Below are positions 1 through 7,837 of a DNA stretch of 64,000 nucleotides, in pieces. Position 1 is the first letter of the stretch. The number at the start of each line of letters is the position of its first letter. This DNA is from UBA11889 sp002313255. Its GTDB lineage: Bacteria > Pseudomonadota > Gammaproteobacteria > Pseudomonadales > Azotimanducaceae. Under the pieces are notes generated by a model that did not search any database, had not been told where the DNA came from, and was given only the letters and a program-made list of their open reading frames with translations. The translations under genes and the position numbers were made by a program. The stretch spans positions 3,233-67,232 of the forward strand of contig CAJWQX010000006.1 of assembly GCA_913045265.1 (NCBI GenBank), given 5' to 3'.

Positions 1-2
1 GT

Positions 3-941
3 ACTCCGATTAACGAAGAACATGCCAAGCGGCTTCATTTGGAGCCAATGGTTGCCCGGAACGACGCACCGCTGTCGACTGCATTCACGGTGAGCGTTGA
101 CTACCGTAAAGGGCTAACCACCGGTATTTCTGCCGAAGAGCGTGCAAATACCGTAACAGCGCTTTCAAGTAACAACACGCAAGGCGAGGATTTCGTTCGT
201 CCTGGTCATATTTTCCCGCTCGTTGGAAGAACGGGGGGGGTGATGGTTCGATCGGGACACACGGAAGCGGCGATCGATCTATCGGAAGCGGCCGGGTGCG
301 GGCCCGTGGGACTGCTTGCGGAGATCGTAAATGACGATGGGTCCGTTAAACGGTTACCCGATCTCTTTGAGTTCGCGGCGGAACATGCCCTCAAAGTGAT
401 TTCCATCCCGGACCTCATTGCGTATCGGCAACGGCGCGAGCAATTGGTGGTTAGAAGCAGAGAATTTCACGTAAATACGCGGATTGGTAAGGCGCGTGCC
501 TACGCTTATCGGACCAAGTTCGAAGATGCCGAACATCTTGCCTTGGTCTTCGGTAACGTTGTTGCGAGCGAGGTGGTGGTGGTTAGAATTCATCGGGAGA
601 AGCTGATTGAAGATGTGTTTGGGCCTCAGAGTGAGCATGAGAACAATTTGCTCGATGTCTCCCTAAAGCGCATCGGTGAACTGGGAGGGGGGATTCTCAT
701 TTATCTTCGTAGTGGGTTTGTCGGTGTTCCGCTGGATCATCTTGATTCCAATGGCTCGAACGAGCTCACGAGCCGTGAGACGGAGCGTAGACACGAATGG
801 CTAGAGATCGGTGTGGGGGCTCAAATTTTGCGTGATTTAGGTGCCCAGCACATTCGCGTGCTTACGGGACGGGAGATGGATTTTGTTGGGCTTGATGGAT
901 TCGGGCTCGAAGTAGATGCGACTGAGCTCCTGACGGATTGA
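3..941 (+). CDS. ribB: RibB with degenerate RibA-like C-terminal domain, 5' partial
   Basis: The reading frame is open to the left edge, so the gene starts upstream of the window. The N-terminal part is 3,4-dihydroxy-2-butanone 4-phosphate synthase of riboflavin synthesis: it keeps the HIFPL, GGVMVRSGHTEAA and AEIVNDDG blocks. The C-terminal half follows the GTP cyclohydrolase II fold (ends in GAQILRDLG and GFGLEVDATELL), but where RibA has its zinc cysteines (CDCG) this protein reads SEHENN, and the YLRQEGRGIGL stretch is YLRSGFVGVPL. The RibA activity is therefore probably lost, as in the RibBX-type proteins of many Pseudomonadota. The TTG at 39 is an internal leucine codon, not the start. 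Confidence 0.88.
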   Translation, partial: TPINEEHAKRLHLEPMVARNDAPLSTAFTVSVDYRKGLTTGISAEERANTVTALSSNNTQGEDFVRPGHIFPLVGRTGGVMVRSGHTEAAIDLSEAAGCGPVGLLAEIVNDDGSVKRLPDLFEFAAEHALKVISIPDLIAYRQRREQLVVRSREFHVNTRIGKARAYAYRTKFEDAEHLALVFGNVVASEVVVVRIHREKLIEDVFGPQSEHENNLLDVSLKRIGELGGGILIYLRSGFVGVPLDHLDSNGSNELTSRETERRHEWLEIGVGAQILRDLGAQHIRVLTGREMDFVGLDGFGLEVDATELLTD

Positions 942-946
942 TTGAA

Positions 947-1186
947 TTAGGTTCGATAATGGAATCCACGAGCTACGCCGCACCGACCCACGTAGACAAT
1001 TCGTATGTCACGGGTAAAAGTGCCGCATTGATTACACCTCACATGGTCGCGGACTTTGGTGATTGGGCAATCGGGACCGAAGCGTTCCTGCAGCATACCG
1101 AGATCGAGTAGTTCGGTTCGATGACATGTTGTGCACACGCCAAAAAGTTCGAACGCCATACGCAGATCGTCAATCGTGTTGGGCAT
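947..1186 (-). CDS. small zinc-ribbon-like protein, unknown function
   Basis: This short protein has a C18xxC21 pair and a C51xxC54 pair, a spacing that could bind one zinc ion; C40 and C69 are additional cysteines. I do not recognise a family. It converges on ribB with only 5 bases between them and is divergent from the PdxA-like gene. Its first ATG lies inside the 30-bp palindrome at 1184-1213; a second ATG at 1159 gives a 70-residue protein and would leave room for a leader, so the start is uncertain. If the palindrome is a LexA operator, this gene would be DNA-damage controlled (inference). Confidence 0.6.
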   Translation of the reverse strand: MPNTIDDLRMAFELFGVCTTCHRTELLDLGMLQERFGPDCPITKVRDHVRCNQCGTFTRDIRIVYVGRCGVARGFHYRT

Positions 1187-1213
1187 AATACTGTATATAT
1201 ATACAGTATTATG
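1184..1213. promoter_or_regulatory. 30-bp perfect palindrome, LexA (SOS) box-like operator
   Basis: The two 15-base halves are exact reverse complements. The centre, 1191-1206, is CTGTATATATATACAG, which fits the enterobacterial LexA consensus CTGT-N8-ACAG with its alternating TA core, including the flanking TA on each side. It sits between the divergent CxxC gene (whose first ATG is its left end) and the PdxA-like gene (GTG 9 bases beyond its right end). No other copy was noticed in the window. Confidence 0.7.
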
Positions 1214-1221
1214 TTGAACGC

Positions 1222-2184
1222 GTGAAGGGAAACTCAGTCATCGGTGTCACGCTTGGCGACCCTGCTGGCATTGGTCCGGAAGTCTTCGCTCGGGTCCTAG
1301 ATGATGTGTCTACGAAGTGCGAAATCGTAGTGTATGGGGCGCGATGGGCGCTTGAGTTAGGGGCGAAGATCGCCGGAGTGTCGCCAAACGCGCGCTACAA
1401 ATTCGTCGACGTCGGAATAGATAAGCCCGTGGATTTCGAATTAGGGGTAGTTTCTCCCGTATGTGGACGAATAGCCGTTGAATCCGTTGAAGCAGCAGCA
1501 GCTGACGCACTGTCTGGACAGATTGACGCGATGATGACGTGCCCGCTCAACAAAGAAGCCATTCATGCCGCCGGTTATAGTGATATCGGACATCAAGAGA
1601 TTCTGGCTCGACTAGCCGACGTGGACGCGACCGCGACCATGCTGATGACGCCGGGTCTGCGCGTAGTCCATTTGTCGACGCATAAATCGTTGATCGAAGC
1701 GGGCCATTATGTGACCCGAGACAATGTGTTGGAGAAGATTGATCTCTGTCACCGCACTCTTACTCGCTGGGGTCTCCAACGCATCAAGATTGCGGTCGCG
1801 GCACTTAACCCGCACGGAGGAGAGGGTGGCTTGCTGGGTCGAGAAGAAATCGATGCGATTGAGCCGGCGGTCAAGGCTGCGAAGGAACGTGGTATTGATG
1901 CTCGCGGACCGTTACCCGCTGATTCGGTGTTCAATCGAGCAATCGAAGGCGAATTCGATGTCGTCCTCGCGATGTACCACGATCAGGGACACATCGCTAT
2001 TAAAGTGCACAATTTTCACGAAAGCGTGACGGCCACGTTGGGAATACCGTTTGTCCGTACCTCTGTCGACCATGGCACCGCTTTTGACATTGCCGGACGC
2101 GGTGTCGCGGATAGCCGCGGTACAACGGCTGCACTCGACGCGGCGCTGACGCTAGCGCAAGGGGCTCTGTCGAACGACGCTTAA
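1222..2184 (+). CDS. PdxA family 4-phosphate dehydrogenase (PdxA or PdxA2 type)
   Basis: The protein oxidises and decarboxylates a 4-phosphorylated hydroxy acid: 4-phosphohydroxy-L-threonine in PdxA (vitamin B6 synthesis), or D-threonate/D-erythronate 4-phosphate in PdxA2. It opens with GDPAGIGPE (residues 12-20). Likely metal ligands are H154, H198 (LNPHGGEGG) and H253 (YHDQGH), with spacing close to E. coli PdxA. The HDQGHIAIK motif resembles PdxA2 more than PdxA (HDQGLPVLK), and the gene is not beside surA or rsmA but heads a catabolic-looking run, so a catabolic role is plausible. The GTG start lies just past the palindrome with no clear ribosome binding site, so a leaderless transcript is possible. 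Confidence 0.85.
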   Translation: MKGNSVIGVTLGDPAGIGPEVFARVLDDVSTKCEIVVYGARWALELGAKIAGVSPNARYKFVDVGIDKPVDFELGVVSPVCGRIAVESVEAAAADALSGQIDAMMTCPLNKEAIHAAGYSDIGHQEILARLADVDATATMLMTPGLRVVHLSTHKSLIEAGHYVTRDNVLEKIDLCHRTLTRWGLQRIKIAVAALNPHGGEGGLLGREEIDAIEPAVKAAKERGIDARGPLPADSVFNRAIEGEFDVVLAMYHDQGHIAIKVHNFHESVTATLGIPFVRTSVDHGTAFDIAGRGVADSRGTTAALDAALTLAQGALSNDA

Positions 2185-2293
2185 CGCGGTAGCCCACAGA
2201 CGAGTCAATGAAACGCCGATAGATTTCTACGCATGTGGCGGGCGGTTGGACGGTCTGGCACACTCGATTGAAGTATCAGACAGGGGTGATGAC

Positions 2294-3379
2294 ATGAAAG
2301 CTGCGGTATTCAGAGAAGTAAACAAACCAATGGAAGTTGAGGAGATCGAGGTATCGAAACCCGGCCCTCGCGAGATCCTGATCCGAACCGCGGCGGCGGG
2401 TGTTTGCCATTCCGACATGCACTTCTTCAACGGGACGTATCCCGGGCAATTGCCGATTGTGCTCGGTCACGAATCAGCAGGGATCGTCGACCAAGTTGGA
2501 AGTGATGTCAGTTACGTGAAGCCGGGCGACCACGTGATCACCTGTTTGTCAGTCTTTTGCGGACATTGCGAATACTGCCTTACGGGTCACATGTCACTTT
2601 GTCAGGAACCGGAAGTTCGACGTGGACCTGCCGAAGATCCGCGGTTGAGTTACGGCGGTGATCTCCTCCACCAGTTTGCGAACTTGGGCTCGTTCGCGGA
2701 GATGATGCTCGTCCACGAGCATGCCGTGGTTAAGATTCGAGAAGATATGCCGCTCGATCGGGCAGCGCTTATTGGTTGTGGGGTGACGACCGGTGTAGGC
2801 GCCGTCATTCATACGGCGGCCGTAGAACCTGGAGCGACGGTCGCAGTGATTGGTTGCGGGGGCGTTGGTTTGTCATGCATCAATGGAGCGGCGCTTGCCG
2901 GTGCCAGCCGCGTTATTGCTGTTGACATGGTAGCGTCCAAACTCGAACTCGCGCGGAAGTTTGGGGCTACAGATGTGATCGACGCTAGCGGCGGCGATGC
3001 GGTAGCGCAGGTTCAAGCACTCACCGGTGGCGGTGTACATTATTCGTTCGAGGCCATTGGTCTCAAAGTCACCGCCGAACAGGCGTTTCAGATGTTGCGG
3101 CGGGGCGGCACCGCGACGGTGATAGGCATGATTCCACCTGGCGATATGGTGACCCTACACGGTGTTGAATTTCTGCAAGAAAAGACCATTCAGGGGTCTA
3201 TGATGGGCTCCAACCGTTTCCGCGTGGATATGCCGCGGTATGTCGACTTTTATCTGCAAGGTCGTTTACACCTGGACGAAATGGTATCTAGTCGTATCAA
3301 ACTGGAAGACGTAACCGATGCGCTTCTCGCTCTCGAGACCGGCGAAGTGGCGCGTAGTGTCATCGTTTTTGATAACTAA
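2294..3379 (+). CDS. zinc-dependent alcohol dehydrogenase
   Basis: This is a medium-chain, NAD(P)-dependent dehydrogenase of 361 residues. Catalytic zinc ligands C38 and H59 (GHES) are present, the structural zinc site is C89/C92/C95/C103, and the Rossmann loop reads GCGGVGLS. The ATG at 2294 follows a purine-rich GGGGTGATG; a longer frame from 2246 has no family support. It lies 109 bases after the PdxA-like gene and 9 bases before the FAH-family gene, so co-transcription is likely. The substrate cannot be told; the layout resembles class III/NDMA-dependent-type ADHs. Confidence 0.88.
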   Translation: MKAAVFREVNKPMEVEEIEVSKPGPREILIRTAAAGVCHSDMHFFNGTYPGQLPIVLGHESAGIVDQVGSDVSYVKPGDHVITCLSVFCGHCEYCLTGHMSLCQEPEVRRGPAEDPRLSYGGDLLHQFANLGSFAEMMLVHEHAVVKIREDMPLDRAALIGCGVTTGVGAVIHTAAVEPGATVAVIGCGGVGLSCINGAALAGASRVIAVDMVASKLELARKFGATDVIDASGGDAVAQVQALTGGGVHYSFEAIGLKVTAEQAFQMLRRGGTATVIGMIPPGDMVTLHGVEFLQEKTIQGSMMGSNRFRVDMPRYVDFYLQGRLHLDEMVSSRIKLEDVTDALLALETGEVARSVIVFDN

Positions 3380-3388
3380 GAATCTGTC

Positions 3389-4228
3389 GTGAAGTGGTTG
3401 ACCTACGTGGCAAACGGCCGCGAAACATTTGGCTGTGTGATCGGTGATGGGGTTACCGATGTCGGAGCCCGGTCCGACTTCAATAGCTTGAAAGAAGCGA
3501 TTGCCGACGGCGTGCTGCCAGAATTGTCTGCAGGTATCGGCGAGAATCCGGATCATAGTCTCAGCGAAATCATCTATCTTCCGACCATCACCGCGCCCGA
3601 CAAGATTCTCTGTGTGGGACTTAATTATAAGGATCACCAAGAAGAAACGGGACGGGGGGGTGAAGAAAATCCAACCATTTTCGTTCGATTTGCGGGCGCC
3701 CAGATCGGTCACGGAGCCGCCATGGTGCGGCCCAGAGAGTCCCACGCACTCGACTTCGAAGGCGAAATCGCAATGATTGTCGGCAAACCCGGTCGACGAA
3801 TCGCGAAGGAGTCCTGGCTTGACCATGTCGCAGGGTTTGCCTGTTATAACGATGGCAGTGTGCGTGATTATCAACGTCATACCAGCCAATTCACTCCCGG
3901 AAAGAACTTTTCGGGCACCGGTGGGTTTGGGCCTTGGATGATGACTACGGATGAGGTTGGCGATCTAGATGATATGGAGATCACCACCCGCTTAAACGGT
4001 GAAGTGATGCAGAATGCGAAGTCAGATCAGCTAGTCTTTGGGTTTGCAGAACTCATTGCGTATTGCTCCACATTCACCGAATTGGTTGCAGGGGATGTCA
4101 TCGTGACCGGGACACCCGGCGGCGTGGGCGCTGCGCGTACTCCCCCGGTGTTCATGGACGAAGGCGACGTGATTGAGGTCGAGGTGAGGCCCATCGGCGT
4201 TCTCAGGAATCAAGTGATTGTTGGGTGA
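3389..4228 (+). CDS. fumarylacetoacetate hydrolase (FAH) family protein
   Basis: FAH-fold enzymes cleave or isomerise 2-oxo-dioic acids at the end of aromatic and sugar-acid catabolism. The family landmarks are present: CVGLNYKDH, the metal-binding LDFEGEIA, YNDGSVRDYQ, the GKNFSGTGGFGPW block and a C-terminal VIVTGTPGGVG. The length (279) fits the fumarylpyruvate hydrolase or HpcE-like branch. It starts at GTG 3389 and its TGA overlaps the GTG of the next gene, so the two are translationally coupled. A G7 run near 3654-3660 does not break the frame. Confidence 0.88.
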   Translation: MKWLTYVANGRETFGCVIGDGVTDVGARSDFNSLKEAIADGVLPELSAGIGENPDHSLSEIIYLPTITAPDKILCVGLNYKDHQEETGRGGEENPTIFVRFAGAQIGHGAAMVRPRESHALDFEGEIAMIVGKPGRRIAKESWLDHVAGFACYNDGSVRDYQRHTSQFTPGKNFSGTGGFGPWMMTTDEVGDLDDMEITTRLNGEVMQNAKSDQLVFGFAELIAYCSTFTELVAGDVIVTGTPGGVGAARTPPVFMDEGDVIEVEVRPIGVLRNQVIVG

Positions 4229-6513
4229 AGTTTGGCGTAGGCCAGAGCGTTCGTCGCACTGAAGATCCGCGCCTTGTGACGGGCGCTGGTGTTTTTACTG
4301 ATGATGTAAACCTTGAAGACCAGTTGTATGCGGCGTTCTACCGTTCCCCGTACGCGCATGCACGATTGAAGTCGATCCATCTCGAGGCAGCCCGTGCGTC
4401 GCCAGATGTGGTTGCGGTTTATACGGGCGCCGAGCTCGTTTCGCTTGGCGCGTTGCCGTGTCGAGCGCAACTGACGGACGCCCGTGGTGACCCTTGTTTT
4501 ATCCCGCGTCGGCCGGCGTTGGCGGAAGACAAAGTCCAGTTCGTGGGTCAGGCGATCGTAGCCGTCGTAGCCGAATCTCGGCAGGCGGCCCGTGACGCCG
4601 TGGAGCAGGTCGATGTTGATTTTGAACCATTGCACCCGGTGGTTTCGCTTGAGTCTTCGGTTGCTGACGCCGCGCCGATATTGCATGAAGAACTAGGTCA
4701 TAACGTCTGCATCCATTTTGAGCGCGGTGACGCGGAAGAAGTGTCGAACGCGATGGGTGGAGCGGCTCATATCGTAAACATCAGTGTGATTAATAACCGT
4801 GTTGTACCAACGCCGCTGGAACCACGGGTTTCGGTCGCGTCGTATAGCGAGGGAAAGTTCACACTCTACAACCCAAGCCAGGGTGCAGTTGCGCAACAGG
4901 GAGTTTTATCGCGTTCGATATTTAACATTGAGCCCGACGACATAAGGGTTATTTCGGGTGATACGGGTGGCGGGTTCGGGGTACGGGGCGAAGTACATCC
5001 CGAGACTGTTGTATGCCTTTACGCGGCACGAGAACTCCATCGCCCAGTGAAGTGGTGTGGGGATCGTTCGGAAATGTTTTTGGCTGATTCTCATGGACGG
5101 GACAACATTAGTACGGCAACGGTAGCGCTTGATACGGACGGCATCATGCTTGCGCTCAAGATCGAGACCATCGCAAATCTGGGTGCTTTTTGCTCTGCAG
5201 TCGGACCGTTTGTCCCCACCATGGGTGGTGGCCGAGTCGTTGGAACTGTTTATCGATCGCCCCATATCTATCACAGTGTCCGCTGTGTATTTACCAACAC
5301 CATGCCTGTAGCCGCATACCGGGGCGCGGGTCGACCGGAAGCGGCCTATCTAATGGAACGATTGATGGAACGGGCTGCCGAGGAGACTGGTTTCGACAGC
5401 CGAGAATTACGCCGCCGAAACTTTATTCGCGAAGAAGATCTCCCTTACGTGAACTTAGCGGGGATACCCATTCGGAGCGGTGCGTTCGCTGAAACGATGG
5501 ATTTAGCGCTGGCTCGGGCCGAGTGGGAAACCTTTGACGTACGTCGTCAGGCGTCTGTAGTGCGGGACAAACTTCGTGGAATCGGGTTCGGGTGTTACGT
5601 TGAATCGTCGGGTGGTGGTCCCGAGGAAGAGGCTCGCGTTTCAATCGCTGGGGACGGTAGCGTTGAGATCACCGTTGGTACGTACTCACATGGTCAAGGC
5701 CATGCGACGGCGTTTGCACAGATCGCACATGAAAAGCTCGGCGTTAACATTGACCGCATCCGTTTGATCCAGGGGGATACACGCGAGGTACGTTTCGGTG
5801 GAGGTACCGGTGGCTCGAGATCGTCGCAGATGGGAGGTATCGCCGTGTTGCGCGCCGCTGACGGAGTCATAGAACGCGGTAAGCCCATCGCCGCCGAGCT
5901 TCTCCAAGGGGATGAAGAAGTGGTCTTGTTTAAAGGCGGCCTTTATCGCATTGATGATCGGACCGTCACGCTGGAAGAAGTTGCTAAGGCGGCGCTGCAG
6001 CCTCAGTTTGGTGGCGAATTAACCCATACTTATCGCTACAACCGAGGAGAGGGTTATACGTTTCCGAACGGCTGTCATGTCGCCGAGGTTGAAATCGACC
6101 AAGATACTGGCGTGGTAGAAGTTGTACGTTACACCGCTGTGGACGATTGCGGCCGCGTAATTAATCCACTATTAGCAGAAGGCCAAGTACAAGGCGGTGT
6201 TGTTCAGGGCATCGGGCAAGCGATGCTCGAACATGTTGTGTATGACGACATGGGGCAACTCCTTACCGGTTCGTTCATGGATTATGCGATGCCTCGGGCC
6301 ACGCACATTCCATGGATTGATGTCAGTTTTAATGAAGTTCTCGAACCGTCCAACGAATTAGGTGTCAAAGGGATCGGAGAGGGAGGCGCGTGTGGCGCAC
6401 CTCCCGCCATCGTTCATGCGGTACTCAATGCGCTGGCTCGTAGCGGCGTTTCTTCCATCGATATGCCGCTCACATCAGAGCGGGTATGGCGCGCGCTTAA
6501 TCGAGGACCTTAA
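4225..6513 (+). CDS. xanthine dehydrogenase family molybdopterin-binding subunit
   Basis: This is the large, molybdenum cofactor-binding subunit of a CoxL/XdhB-type hydroxylase (762 residues). It starts with the typical VGQSVRRTEDPRLVTG block. The active-site loop AYRGAGR at 364-370 is the form II signature, so it is not a true form I CO dehydrogenase (AYRCSFR). The GGFGVRGE loop and the C-terminal GVKGIGEGG motif, which carries the catalytic Glu, are intact. The usual FAD and 2Fe-2S subunits are not adjacent, which is odd; they must lie elsewhere or the protein uses other partners. It overlaps the FAH gene by 4 bases. Confidence 0.9.
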   Translation: MKFGVGQSVRRTEDPRLVTGAGVFTDDVNLEDQLYAAFYRSPYAHARLKSIHLEAARASPDVVAVYTGAELVSLGALPCRAQLTDARGDPCFIPRRPALAEDKVQFVGQAIVAVVAESRQAARDAVEQVDVDFEPLHPVVSLESSVADAAPILHEELGHNVCIHFERGDAEEVSNAMGGAAHIVNISVINNRVVPTPLEPRVSVASYSEGKFTLYNPSQGAVAQQGVLSRSIFNIEPDDIRVISGDTGGGFGVRGEVHPETVVCLYAARELHRPVKWCGDRSEMFLADSHGRDNISTATVALDTDGIMLALKIETIANLGAFCSAVGPFVPTMGGGRVVGTVYRSPHIYHSVRCVFTNTMPVAAYRGAGRPEAAYLMERLMERAAEETGFDSRELRRRNFIREEDLPYVNLAGIPIRSGAFAETMDLALARAEWETFDVRRQASVVRDKLRGIGFGCYVESSGGGPEEEARVSIAGDGSVEITVGTYSHGQGHATAFAQIAHEKLGVNIDRIRLIQGDTREVRFGGGTGGSRSSQMGGIAVLRAADGVIERGKPIAAELLQGDEEVVLFKGGLYRIDDRTVTLEEVAKAALQPQFGGELTHTYRYNRGEGYTFPNGCHVAEVEIDQDTGVVEVVRYTAVDDCGRVINPLLAEGQVQGGVVQGIGQAMLEHVVYDDMGQLLTGSFMDYAMPRATHIPWIDVSFNEVLEPSNELGVKGIGEGGACGAPPAIVHAVLNALARSGVSSIDMPLTSERVWRALNRGP

Positions 6514-6527
6514 GAAGGGTTCGTCGA

Positions 6528-7766
6528 TTATGGTTGAATAGAATCGGCTTGCGGTCGGCCAGCGACCCCAGAAATCATATCCTTCGCATCTCGTGTGGAG
6601 GGTTGGCTTGGTTTCAACCGCGCGGCAAAGTTGAAAGGTTCGGTATCGATGTCCTCAAGTTCGATCTCTTCCGCGAGGACTGCCCGTTTCCACTCTTCTT
6701 GCTCACCGTGTCTTTCTTTAAATTCGGGCATCACTTCCCGGGCAAATAGTTCGAGGCTAGAGCAGATGTCCTCGTGCGTATTCTTGCCCGCTTGGTTGAG
6801 GAGAATCACTTGATCAACGTGCGAGTTTTCGAGTTCGAGGAGGCGTTCGCGAATTGTGTCCGGCGAGCCGATAAGTTCGCTACCGGTTCGTTTTTGACCT
6901 TCTGGCGTTTTCTTCCATTCTTGGTATCGCTCCCAAAAGTTCATAGTCCCAGGTTCAAATGGACCTTCTTTGTTGTACAGCTGTAGCGCGAATTGGAAAA
7001 ATGTCCACCCGTCCGCTTTTTCCCAAGCTTCTTCATCGGTCTCGGCACACATGAAACCTGCAACAACCGCGATGTTTGGGTTGGTCTGGTAATCAGCGAG
7101 TTTTTCGAGGTTATGTATAAACGTGTTGTAGTAGGCATGAACCCACGCTTTTGCGGCGTCGAGACTGATGAACTTGAAACAAAGCGATCCCATACCTCTG
7201 TGTGCGGAATATTTAATGGTGTCGAGTTGAGAGCAAGCGACCCATAGCGGCGGGTGTGGTTTTTGGAGAGGTTTTGGAACGACGGCACGTAAAGGAAACT
7301 TGAAGAATTCGCCGTCGTATTCCCAGCCGTGGTTCCAGAACATGGGTAAGGTGCAGCGGACAGCGTCTTCCCAAACGTCGCGCTTGTCGCGAAAACGCAG
7401 GTTGAAAGGATGCAATTCGGTGACAGAAGCGCCTTCACCCAGACCTAATTCGACGCGACCGTCGGAAACGAGATCGAGCGTCGCCACCCTCTCTGCGACC
7501 CGGGCCGGATGATTGGTGGTCAACTGTACGATACCGTGTCCGAGTCGGATGTTTTTAGTACGCTGACTGGCGGCCGCAAGAAAAACCTCGGGCGCCGACG
7601 AGTGCGAGTATTCTTCGAGAAAATGATGCTCGACTTCCCATGCGTAGTCGAAACCCAGCTCGTCGGCGAGCTCGATTTGGGAAAGAGACTGTTTTAAGAG
7701 CTGGTGTTCGCTTTCGACGTTCCAGTCACGCGGCAATTGGTGTTCGTAGAAAATCCCAAATTTCAT
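6528..7766 (-). CDS. LLM class flavin-dependent oxidoreductase
   Basis: A luciferase-like monooxygenase, expected to use FMNH2 or F420 as a TIM-barrel flavoenzyme. The start MKFGIFYEHQLPR at 7766 is preceded by GGGAGGGA; the longer frame up to 7928 adds 54 unrelated residues. Family blocks include AWEVEHHFLEEYS, RLGHGIVQLTTNHPARVAE, DLVSDGRVELGLGEG and a C-terminal GSPDTIRERL. The last 40 or so residues form an acidic tail beyond the usual barrel. It is convergent with the molybdenum hydroxylase subunit and divergent from the M20 peptidase. Substrate unknown. Confidence 0.88.
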   Translation of the reverse strand: MKFGIFYEHQLPRDWNVESEHQLLKQSLSQIELADELGFDYAWEVEHHFLEEYSHSSAPEVFLAAASQRTKNIRLGHGIVQLTTNHPARVAERVATLDLVSDGRVELGLGEGASVTELHPFNLRFRDKRDVWEDAVRCTLPMFWNHGWEYDGEFFKFPLRAVVPKPLQKPHPPLWVACSQLDTIKYSAHRGMGSLCFKFISLDAAKAWVHAYYNTFIHNLEKLADYQTNPNIAVVAGFMCAETDEEAWEKADGWTFFQFALQLYNKEGPFEPGTMNFWERYQEWKKTPEGQKRTGSELIGSPDTIRERLLELENSHVDQVILLNQAGKNTHEDICSSLELFAREVMPEFKERHGEQEEWKRAVLAEEIELEDIDTEPFNFAARLKPSQPSTRDAKDMISGVAGRPQADSIQP

Positions 7767-7837
7767 CGGTATGGTCCCTCCCAGGCGGCCATTCATGTTG
7801 GCAGCGCGATTACTAAACTGCAAACCGGAGTTCGCAC

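Noticed and set aside
233..240. Run of eight G in the RibB gene
   Set aside because: The frame is kept across it and protein similarity continues, so no frameshift is inferred; it is only a slippage-prone stretch.
3266..3889. Minus-strand frame of about 207 codons opposite the ADH and FAH genes
   Set aside because: It is a shadow of conserved coding sequence with no protein-family features.
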